The position numbers and the translations under genes were made by a program. Below the pieces are notes generated by a model that saw only the letters and a list, made by a program, of their open reading frames with translations, did no database searches and was not told the origin of the DNA. From positions 8,467,501 through 8,531,500 of the forward strand of contig JAWUZG010000018.1 in assembly GCA_036785705.1 (NCBI GenBank): DNA of 64,000 nucleotides, written 5' to 3'. This document shows positions 1 through 8,022 of this stretch, in pieces. The number at the start of each line of letters is the position of its first letter. Positions within the stretch are counted from its first letter, which is position 1. This DNA is from Acanthornis magna. Its lineage: Eukaryota; Chordata; Aves; Passeriformes; Acanthizidae.

Positions 1-1912
1 TCCATAAAAATCAAAACTAAGTCCAGTGATAAAATGTGGCATAAATAAAAGTCAAAAATTAAGAAGAAATTCCCAGGTTAACGTATATATGTCAGAAGTC
101 AATCTAGGTTACATATCACTCACTTCAAAGAGTTTTCCAGTGATGCTACCCTTCACAGACTGTGAGAAAACTTGTAGTTTTGTTTGGGTTTTGGGGTTTT
201 GGGCCGTTTCCACTACTGGTGCGCTGCAGATGTGTAAGGAAAAATCAAGATCTTTACAAGTTTGACTTTCATTACACAAGTTGATGACTGGAGCACAGAC
301 ATTGACACATCCCTCCTGAAAAATTTCGCATAGAATTGAAATCTGCTCATCTCATTCCTGTTCCAACATGTATTTTAGCCCCACACTAAACTTGAAACCT
401 TTAAAAGAAGAGATTTGCTTGTTACAGTTTTAGATGCTCTCTGTAGCAGGAAATAATAGTGCTTTTAAGATGCAGTGAGGTGTCTACAGAGCACATACAC
501 AGTCTACCCGAAAAGCATAATATTAAAGTAGTAAAATGCCTCATTTCAGAGCTAAATCTATCAAGGTTTGCCGAAATAGTGTTAGAAAGTCCTTCACTGG
601 TAGGAAATGTAATCACCTCTGAAAGTGTGAACCCCCAGAAATGCTGAGACCAGGGATTTCAAACCTTGATTGTGAACTCTTTATGAACATGATCCATTAT
701 CTTTTGTACTTATAAAGTGAGCCCAATGTCTTGCATTTGCTGGCAAGGTTGCCACTTGCATACTGTCAGGGAAAGGAGTATCAACAGAGGCACATGAGAG
801 TTCAGCTCCAAGCTGTACCAGAGAAAGCTGTAAAAACTCACAGCTTATTTACATTAAAATATTTTTGGAGTAAGATATGCAAACAGCGGTAAAATATGAA
901 GAATGTAAATGGTGAGCAGAAGGTGAGCAGTATGTTTGGGAGCTGTGAAAGAACTGAAGGAGTGCCAGGCTTGAATTAGTTTCTTATTCACTACATTTCC
1001 TAGCTTAAGAATAGAATAAAAATACAAACCACATACATCTCTTTGAAAGAAAAAGACCTTGGCAAGTAAATTTAATGCAATTATTCTGAGCAGGAAACAC
1101 TAATGTCTGGGAAATAGTAAGAGGAACTATTCCACAGAAGAAGGAAAGCATCCCACAGATGACCTTAGAATTTCTTGTGGAGGCCAGAATGGGATGGGTG
1201 ACAGGGAGAGAGAGGATTGGAAAGGGGAAGGACTTACTACTTTTCTCCCACAGTTTATTCAGTGTAAAGAATGCTACACACATGCAAAGCACTCCCTTCA
1301 AAGGGTCAGTCTTTGGCAAGGCTAAATCTTGGAAGGTGCTAAGCTTCTCGCAGCTTTTGTTGGCTGCACTGTATCTGGGCATGCTTCAGCCCTTCTTTTG
1401 CAGCTGGTCTCTGGAGGATGATGAAAAAACCCCAAAATCACACCAAACAATATCATAACAAAACAAGACAAATGTAAAACAGGAAAAAATATGAGCAGAT
1501 ATTGTATAACTCTTTCACAACTAGATGTTCTTTCTGCTCCCATCCTGTCCTGAACAAATCAAGCTCATCAATTAAGCTGAAGGATGCTCAAAACGAAGAG
1601 TACTCGAATTTGACTCACTGCCATAAAAACTGAAGTCAAATTTCTGTGTACCAGCGCTTGTATTAGAGCTCCAGTAGGAAAAAAGGAAGAAAACCCTTCA
1701 CCACATTAATCATCTTAGGGACCTCCTGATCTTTAAGGACTTTCTTGTAAAACATGTGGTCCAACTGAGACATTCATAATTCAGTGAGTAGTTTTAGTGA
1801 AATCATAATGACCATTTTTAGAAATGCTTAACAACTGGAACAAGGAAATATCCTCTCAAAAACAAATGGATTATCTTTTTCAGAACAACGCTGGTGGCTT
1901 TTCTATATTTAA
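1..1912. other. Host flank left of the provirus, no gene recognised
   Basis: This is AT-rich DNA without a convincing coding region. The open frames here are short, overlap on both strands and show no domain or splice context that I recognise. The segment ends with TTTAA (1908-1912), which abuts the provirus. Confidence 0.6.
1908..1912. repeat. Target-site duplication, left copy (TTTAA)
   Basis: TTTAA directly precedes the LTR end here and recurs directly after the other LTR end at 12347-12351. A 5-bp duplication marks a retroviral integration and shows that the two outer LTR ends come from one insertion event. Confidence 0.85.
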
Positions 1913-1961
1913 TGTCATAAAAAAAAGACAATTTCACACTCGTGGGTTAGAGCAAAAGGTG

Positions 1962-1967
1962 TTTATT
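1962..1967 (-). promoter_or_regulatory. Polyadenylation signal AATAAA in the 3' LTR
   Basis: AATAAA in viral sense, followed by CACC and then a GT-containing stretch. It lies about 50 nt from the LTR end, which implies 3' processing very late in the LTR and a very short U5. Confidence 0.7.
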
Positions 1968-2333
1968 GCTGAACCCACGAGGTCCAGGATCTCCCGAGGG
2001 AGAAATGAAAGGAAAAAGAAAGAAAAAAAGCACAAAAAAAAAAGGAAGGTCCCAGGACAGCAATAAGACTCTCCTGGCCACCGGTTGGTGGCCAAGGACA
2101 AGGAGATCCCTCAGGCCGGGTGGCGAACTTAAGCTAATCTTAAGTTCAAAAAAAGATTTTAAGTATAGCCCATAAAAATGGGCAAGAGGCCCAGCACCCG
2201 ACCCAGCCTCTGACTCCCTGCTAGTCAGAGAGACAGAGACACCAGGCACCCTGCACAGACCAGAGTCTGCAGCTGTTGGTGGTAAAGGCACCTGGAACAA
2301 AAAGAGAGACCGTCTCAGCTCAAGAGAGCCAAA

Positions 2334-2339
2334 TTTATA
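2334..2339 (-). promoter_or_regulatory. TATA box in the 3' LTR
   Basis: TATAAA in viral sense, inside CTTTATAAATTTGG. It sits downstream of a GC-richer block with CCAAT and CCGCCC motifs, the normal layout of a retroviral core promoter. Confidence 0.75.
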
Positions 2340-2935
2340 AAGTTTTTGATGGGCTGGTCCGAATTAGCCTCTCCGCCCTCTCGCTCGCTGGTGATTGGGA
2401 ATACTAATTAATGAGGTGGCCTTCCCCACCAATAGATGGATCGTTGCCTAGGGGTAATTTGCAAAGGCGGGAAAGGGCCTCATTAGTATTCCACTTGAGG
2501 TGGGCGGAGAGGTGCAAACCTTCTATTTTTAGCTCGGGTGCTGCAGAGTGCCTTTAATATTGGGATGGGTGATGGGCTTACAGATTTACAATACAACATA
2601 AAAACTGAGTTTTACATAAATAAAATTACAAAGATAAAGGATTTTTAAAAAGGTACATAACTTCTGAACTCAGGGTTACATGGGTTCAACTGCTTTTCCA
2701 TCTAAAATACCTTCAATCCCTTTTATTTTGCTCCAAACAACTTTAATATCCCAATGCTTTTACCCAGAAACATTGCACTCTTAAAACATCTTTAAAACAG
2801 TCTCTTTTTTAACTTTTCAATCTAGAACTTTATCAAAAATCCAAACTTTCAACTCCACTCAACAGGTACAACAATACAACAGCAACCATCAACTCCAACA
2901 TGCGAAAAATCACTCCACTCTCATTTATAACAAAC

Positions 2936-2957
2936 TCCCCCCTTTTTCTTTTTTCTT
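2936..2957 (-). other. Polypurine tract
   Basis: In viral sense this is a purine run ending AAAAAGGGGGGA, four nucleotides (AGTT) after the G run from the TG of the 3' LTR. It is the plus-strand DNA primer site. A core of five A and six G residues is typical of gammaretroviruses. Confidence 0.9.
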
Positions 2958-3000
2958 AGGGAACCTTGATTTTTCGCATTACTCTCACAGTGTACCCACT

Positions 3001-4110
3001 TCACTCATGCGCAACACTGGAGGAACAAAATAGAGTCTTTTCGGCTACAGAAAAGTTGTCATTTCTTATCCAAAACAAATTTTCTGGAGCTGCCCAGAAA
3101 CTGTCTTTAACTGAGTTCGCCTGAGTCCAATACCTCGAGAAAGCAGGAAGTATGGAAAAAGGATTACCATCCTCCCAGCATTGAAACAGCTTCTCAATTT
3201 TGTTGTAAACACAGTTTTTATGAGGTAGTCGTGTACTTGACCAGTATACGTTTGGTGTTGTGGGCAGCCACCAGCTCTTTTTCCCGTCTGTAACCAGGTA
3301 TCTTTTACACGTTGTTTCTCCCACCCTCTGGAAGAATCTTGGGGCTTTTCTCCAAATGCACTCTTCCCCTAAGACTGTGTTACTTAAATGCCAAATTTCA
3401 TTATCAGTTCGGGTGTTTGGCGGAAGATTGCCCAGCTGTAAGATTTCGAGGGGTCCAATCCCGACCCCTCGCCAAGGCCAGTACTCGGACATTAAAGTTC
3501 CTCCGCACACCCAACAATTTGTTAAATTTAGTTGCTGACTTATCTTCTCTGCCAAATCAATAAATAAATTTTGGTCTACTTTTGATAAGCCAGCTTCCTG
3601 TTGTTTTTGGTTTTCTTCGATTACAGTTTCTTGAATCAGGTCCAATTCAAAGGTTTTTCTTTTTATTAAATCTTCCTCTTTTGTGATATAATTGAAATTG
3701 AAACAAAGCCAAACATCATCGGAGGGGCACTCTCCTTTTATCTTTTGAATTTGAGTACCAATGTTTTGCCCAATCCAATACTTCTGTCCCTTTTCCGTAC
3801 ACCTTCCTAAGTTAACAATATCGTAGCAACCTGGGCTTACATAGGAATGTGCACGGAAAAAGTGTTTTATTTTGAATGAATTTCCTGCGGTCTGGTAAAT
3901 GGTGTGATAGCACTTGTTGCACCTTATGTCCGCCTTGGCTCCCAGGATCTTCGGCACAGAGATGACTAGTGCCACGGCCAGGAAGAGCAGTACGGTGACC
4001 TTTCTCGGTTTGGGCTCTATTCCTGCTTGTGCTGGTGGTTGGCATTCCTTTCCTGGAGTCTCTGGACTGGTGCTAAGCGCGTTCTCTCCCTCAGGCCGCA
4101 GGAGATTCAT
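3001..4110 (-). CDS. env: Truncated Env, surface-subunit-like part only
   Basis: 369 codons from an ATG at 4110 to TGA at 3001. Env normally binds the receptor (SU) and fuses membranes (TM). Residues 38-52 are strongly hydrophobic and act as a late signal peptide behind a long hydrophilic leader; cleavage near residue 60 is likely. The mature part is cysteine-rich, has a CWVC motif (199-202) of the kind gamma-type SU uses to bond covalently to TM, and N-glycosylation sites at N195 and N352. The frame stops with only 68 nt before the LTR. There is no furin site, fusion peptide, heptad repeats, CX6CC or membrane anchor, so the product would be secreted if made. Full-length relatives are usually over 500 residues. 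The ORF lies 282 nt downstream of pol, without overlap, behind an intact splice acceptor at 4221-4222. Confidence 0.85.
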   Translation of the reverse strand: MNLLRPEGENALSTSPETPGKECQPPAQAGIEPKPRKVTVLLFLAVALVISVPKILGAKADIRCNKCYHTIYQTAGNSFKIKHFFRAHSYVSPGCYDIVNLGRCTEKGQKYWIGQNIGTQIQKIKGECPSDDVWLCFNFNYITKEEDLIKRKTFELDLIQETVIEENQKQQEAGLSKVDQNLFIDLAEKISQQLNLTNCWVCGGTLMSEYWPWRGVGIGPLEILQLGNLPPNTRTDNEIWHLSNTVLGEECIWRKAPRFFQRVGETTCKRYLVTDGKKSWWLPTTPNVYWSSTRLPHKNCVYNKIEKLFQCWEDGNPFSILPAFSRYWTQANSVKDSFWAAPENLFWIRNDNFSVAEKTLFCSSSVAHE

Positions 4111-4392
4111 TTTTACTTGGCCTCGGTCAGTTCCTGTGAGGAACGTGTGTCCGTTAATTTGTAGCCAAATTATTTTGGTCTTAGAAGAAGAGGCAGATCT
4201 TATCAGGCAGGTTTTCCTTCCTACAAAAAGTGGGAAGTGAGAGAAACAAGGTTAGTGTTTTATATATGTAACAAATGTTGAACATGATAATTTGAAACTT
4301 GAACAGTCTTTTAACTTCAACAACAATAACATTTACAGTAACTGGTAACATTTCTTTGACTAGATCTTAATTTTAAAGGATACTGTTGCGGT
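4111..4392 (-). other. pol-env spacer with env 5' untranslated exon part
   Basis: 282 nt separate the pol stop from the env start. In viral sense it is AT-rich and then carries a pyrimidine tract and splice acceptor (4221-4222). The last 110 nt (4220-4111) would be the untranslated start of the env exon. No coding frame is apparent. Confidence 0.6.
4221..4232 (-). promoter_or_regulatory. env splice acceptor
   Basis: In viral sense, a long pyrimidine tract (TTTCTCTCACTTCCCAC) leads to CTTTTTGTAG followed by GA. The AG is at 4222-4221 and the exon begins at 4220, 110 nt before the env ATG. This fits the single-splice env mRNA of simple retroviruses. Confidence 0.75.
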
Positions 4393-7300
4393 TCAAGGTC
4401 TTCCTTTTTCTCGGAGCTCTTTTTCATCCTCTGGTGGAGTCACTGGACCTTTTACTCTCCGAATGTGTGTCCATCCCTTTTCTGCTGTTCTTATCGCTGC
4501 TTCTGTTGTTAAAAGAACCTGGAAGGGGCCTTCCCAAGAGGGGGTTAGAGATTTTTCTTTCCAGCATTTGATTAACACCCACTCTCCTGGATGAATATTA
4601 TGTAAATTGAAATCAAGAGGTGGTGTTTGCACAAGCAGGCCCTTTTCCTTTAACTCTTGGATGTTGTGTGCAATGATCTTTACATACTCCCTTATTGCTA
4701 TGTTTCCAGTCTCTTTTACATCGATTTCTCGCTGTCCAGCTAAATAAGGGAGTCCAAACAACATTTCATACGCTGAGACTTGAATGTCAGTTCGTGGTTG
4801 TGTTCGAACGCTTAATAGGGCAAGTGGGAGGCACTTAACCCAGGACCACTTTGTTTCTATCATTAATTTTGTGAGTATTCTTTTTAGTGTCTGATTCATG
4901 CGTTCTACTCTTCCCGAACTCTCTGGGTGCCAGGGAGTATGCAATTTCCAATCTGAGCCTAATTGATTGATTAAATTTAGAGTGATTTGAGAAGTAAAAT
5001 GAGTTCCTCTATCTGAGTCAATTCTTAGAGGGACTCCATAGCGGGGAATTATCTGTTCTAAGAGCACCTTACTCACTGTGTGGGCGGTGGCACTGGTGGT
5101 AGGAAAAGCTTCCACCCAGTGAGTGAGGTGATCTACTATGACTAATAGGTACTTCCACCGCTGTACAAGGGGCATCTCTGTGAAGTCTATCTGGATGCTC
5201 TGGAATGGACGAGAAGCTATGTCCATTCCCCCTTTTGGAACATTTTTCATTTGTTTTTTATTGACTTTTAGGCATACTAGACAATTTTTGGTAATTTGGT
5301 TTGCAATTTCGTATACTCCCAGGCAACAGAAGACCCGGGAAAAGTGATCTACTAGGGCCTTTGTTCCCCAATGGTAATTTCTATGTATCGCAAATAAAAT
5401 TTCACGAGTCAGTGCTTTGTTTAGAATTTGCCTACCATCAGGAAGGTGCCACCTACCTTCCTGGTCTTCTATTCCGCCAATTGCCGCCAATTGTTCTTTT
5501 TCTTTGTTGTTGAAAATGGGCCTGGGTAAGTTTTTCTCACTTACCCCTTGTTGGTCTGGTGCTGATGGTATCTCTTCCTCATTTGCTTCCAGGGTTTTAG
5601 GGACTTCATCCTCCTCGGAGGTTTCTTTGGTCTTGTTCGATTCCTCTGCATCAGTTGTTTCTTGTCTTTTCGCTGCTGCTCGTGTGGTTACCTTTAAAAC
5701 AGTCTCTGTGAACAGTCCTTCAATAGCTGCCTCTCTAGCTGTATTATCTGCTAGAGTATTTCCCCTAGCTTCTAGACTGAGCCCGGTTTGGTGTCCTGGT
5801 ACATGTACCACAGCAATGGCTTTTGGTCTCTTTAAGCTTTCTAAGATTTTTACAATCATTTCTTTGTGCAAAATGTCTTTCCCTTTTGAATTCAATAGCC
5901 CACGTTCCATCCATATTTTACCAAAGGTGTGGACCACCCCGAAGGCATATTTAGAGTCTGTGTATATAGTTCCGATTTCCCCGGCTAGGTGGTGGAGGGC
6001 TCTTTCCAACGCATAAAGCTCGCATACCTGAGCAGACCAATGTCCTGGTAGTTTCCCTTTTTCTATTACTTTCATTTCCAACCCGTCTACCACTGCATAC
6101 CCGGAGCATCGGTTTCCACGTACCACCCTGGATGATCCGTCTACAAAGATCTTTTTCCCTTCGAGGATGGCGATGTCAGTTAGGTCTTCCCGTACCTTTG
6201 TTTGTAGGTCGATCACATTTATGCAATTGTGGGCTAAGTCATCTTGTGGTAAGCCATAAAGAAATTGTGCTGGGTTCTGTGAGGTACATGTGGCGAAGTG
6301 AAGATGTTTAGATTCAATTAGGAGGCTCTCATATTGCACAATTCGGGCATCCGTGAGCCACTCTGAGGCCCGCTGAGTTAGAATGGCCTTTACACAGTGA
6401 GGTGTGTGCACTGTGAGTGTCCCTCCAAACACCAGCTTCTGAGCCTCGGCAACCAGAACTGCCGACGCTGCGATTGCCTGGATGCATTGTGGCCATCCCC
6501 TTGATACAGGGTCCAAGATCTTCGAAATGAAAGCTACAGGTTTTCTGGACCCGCCCCACGTTTGGGTCAGCACCCCAAAGGCAACTCCTTTGTCCACATT
6601 TACAAACAAATCAAAGGGCTTATCTAGGGCAGGTAAGCTGAGGACTGGAGCTTGCAGTAATTTGTCTTTCAAATCTTTTAGTTTTTGATCGTCTGATTTT
6701 GTCCAATGTACTGGCTCCTCCTCAGTTAATTTTTCGTATAGGAATTGAACGGATTGCGAGTACTTGTCAATCCAGAGCCTACAATATCCAAACAGGCCCA
6801 GTAACTGTCTAATTTCTCGTTTTGTTTTTGGAGGTGGCAGGTCAATTATTGCCTTTACTCTTTCGGCACTCAGTTTTTTTGTACCATGCCCAATTAAATG
6901 TCCGAGGTATTTTACTTCTTGTAATACGAATTGTAATTTTTGTTTTGACACTCGCAACCCTTTCTGCCCTAGAAAGTTTAATAGTTTTATAGTAGCCAAT
7001 TTGACTGTCTCCTCCTGCTCCCCAGACACCAGCAGGTCGTCCACATACTGCGTGATTTTTATGCCCTCTGGTGGATCAAAGGTAGTTAAAAGGCCTTCAA
7101 GGGCCTGGCCAAAAAGCGTGGGGGACTCAGTGTAACCCTGAGGCAACCGAGTCCATCGAAGCTGCCGCTTTCTCCCTGTATCTGGATCCTCCCAAGTAAA
7201 TGCAAAGATGTTTCTGCAGGAAGGATCTAGGGGACATGACCAGAATGCGTCCTTAAGGTCAACAACAGAGAACCAGGCATGTGATGGTGGAATTTGATTT

Positions 7301-8019
7301 AAAAGTGTGTATGGGTTAGGAACCAGGGGGTACCTGGTTTCCACTCTGTCATTTACCTTACGCAGGTCGTGGACAAGTCGGCAGCCCCCGTCTGGTTTGC
7401 TGACACCCAGAATCGGTGTGTTGAAGGGAGACTTGCAAGGCTCTAGGATGCCATCCTCTAGCAGCTCTTCGATGGTGACCTTCAGTTTCTTCCGCTTCTC
7501 CTTGGTTAGGGGATACTGTGGAACTCGAATAGGATTCGTTCCTGGAAGTAAGTTCACAGTTAGTGGTGTCATGTCTATTTTTCCCCGGTTGCCCGGTTTG
7601 GCCCAGACAATGGGGTTTATCTGGTTCTCATCTTGTACTGATAATACAAATAGCTTGGTAACCATTTTACCTTTACGGGGGACTACCCCAATTTGCAGTG
7701 GAATCTGCAGGTCTCTCCCCAATAGATTTATTCCTGCTTGAGGAACAAAAAGGATGTCATTAATATGAATTCTTCCATTTCCCTTGATCTCCACATTTGG
7801 AATGATTGGGACGGTAAAAGTGTCACCCTTCGCTCCTGAGATCTCTATGGTGTTGTTTTTGGTAACGTATAGTCCTTTTGGTACTTCCGCAATACCAGTC
7901 CTTTCAGCTCCAGTGTCCACAAGAAACGTTACAGGTTGATGATGGGGACCTACTAATAAAGTTATCAAGGGCTCTTGTTGATGTTTATCGGTCCCCACTG
8001 GATAGAGCCCCTGACACCT
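4393..8019 (-). CDS. pol: Pol polyprotein (protease, RT-RNase H, integrase), made by UGA read-through
   Basis: 1,208 codons continue the gag frame after the gag TGA, with no break and no ATG start; the first Met-like codon at 7998 is GTG. Residues are counted from the first codon after the stop. The aspartic protease has DTG at 35-37. Reverse transcriptase has catalytic D254 and YVDD at 325-328. RNase H has D627, E667, D688 and D758. Then comes an acidic linker (about 782-835) with a PSAP tetrapeptide at 818-821. Integrase has the zinc site H879, H883, C913, C916, the triad D945, D1003, E1039 (35 residues between the last two) and a GPF module near 1164. The protein processes Gag, copies the RNA genome into DNA and integrates it. 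Every signature residue I looked for is present, so it may be enzymatically competent. Confidence 0.95.
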   Translation of the reverse strand, partial: RCQGLYPVGTDKHQQEPLITLLVGPHHQPVTFLVDTGAERTGIAEVPKGLYVTKNNTIEISGAKGDTFTVPIIPNVEIKGNGRIHINDILFVPQAGINLLGRDLQIPLQIGVVPRKGKMVTKLFVLSVQDENQINPIVWAKPGNRGKIDMTPLTVNLLPGTNPIRVPQYPLTKEKRKKLKVTIEELLEDGILEPCKSPFNTPILGVSKPDGGCRLVHDLRKVNDRVETRYPLVPNPYTLLNQIPPSHAWFSVVDLKDAFWSCPLDPSCRNIFAFTWEDPDTGRKRQLRWTRLPQGYTESPTLFGQALEGLLTTFDPPEGIKITQYVDDLLVSGEQEETVKLATIKLLNFLGQKGLRVSKQKLQFVLQEVKYLGHLIGHGTKKLSAERVKAIIDLPPPKTKREIRQLLGLFGYCRLWIDKYSQSVQFLYEKLTEEEPVHWTKSDDQKLKDLKDKLLQAPVLSLPALDKPFDLFVNVDKGVAFGVLTQTWGGSRKPVAFISKILDPVSRGWPQCIQAIAASAVLVAEAQKLVFGGTLTVHTPHCVKAILTQRASEWLTDARIVQYESLLIESKHLHFATCTSQNPAQFLYGLPQDDLAHNCINVIDLQTKVREDLTDIAILEGKKIFVDGSSRVVRGNRCSGYAVVDGLEMKVIEKGKLPGHWSAQVCELYALERALHHLAGEIGTIYTDSKYAFGVVHTFGKIWMERGLLNSKGKDILHKEMIVKILESLKRPKAIAVVHVPGHQTGLSLEARGNTLADNTAREAAIEGLFTETVLKVTTRAAAKRQETTDAEESNKTKETSEEDEVPKTLEANEEEIPSAPDQQGVSEKNLPRPIFNNKEKEQLAAIGGIEDQEGRWHLPDGRQILNKALTREILFAIHRNYHWGTKALVDHFSRVFCCLGVYEIANQITKNCLVCLKVNKKQMKNVPKGGMDIASRPFQSIQIDFTEMPLVQRWKYLLVIVDHLTHWVEAFPTTSATAHTVSKVLLEQIIPRYGVPLRIDSDRGTHFTSQITLNLINQLGSDWKLHTPWHPESSGRVERMNQTLKRILTKLMIETKWSWVKCLPLALLSVRTQPRTDIQVSAYEMLFGLPYLAGQREIDVKETGNIAIREYVKIIAHNIQELKEKGLLVQTPPLDFNLHNIHPGEWVLIKCWKEKSLTPSWEGPFQVLLTTEAAIRTAEKGWTHIRRVKGPVTPPEDEKELREKGRP

Positions 8020-8022
8020 TCA
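7943..8022 (-). promoter_or_regulatory. gag-pol read-through signal: UGA stop plus H-type pseudoknot
   Basis: The gag stop is TGA (8022-8020), in frame with pol. After an 8-nt spacer, GGGCTCT (8010-8004) pairs perfectly with AGAGCCC (7975-7969). The stem can extend outward to 8016/7963 with two G-U pairs. In its loop, TGGGGACC (7997-7990) pairs perfectly with GGTCCCCA (7950-7943). This two-stem layout and the 8-nt spacer match the read-through pseudoknot known in murine leukaemia virus, which has UAG. Folding was done by eye. Confidence 0.8.

Larger units (their letters stand above)
1913..2932 (-). repeat. 3' LTR of the provirus
   Basis: 1,020 bp, matching 11327-12346 at all but two positions. 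In viral sense it starts TGTTATAAATG and ends TTTATGACA. It contains a TATA box (2334-2339), CCAAT and GC-rich stretches upstream of it, and an AATAAA (1962-1967). If transcription starts about 25-30 nt after the TATA box, U3 is about 620 nt, R about 365 nt and U5 only about 30 nt. Open frames of about 117 and 69 codons occur in both LTRs. They are unlikely to be genes, and the longer one lacks an ATG. Confidence 0.96.

Noticed and set aside
1947..2300. 117-codon open frame in the LTR (also at 11361-11714)
   Set aside because: It starts at TTG, not ATG, lies in the predicted R region, and has no domain. It is identical in both LTRs only because the LTRs are.
5417..6016. 199-codon plus-strand frame and other plus-strand frames across gag, pol and env
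   Set aside because: Shadows of the minus-strand retroviral genes; the minus frames carry all family motifs.
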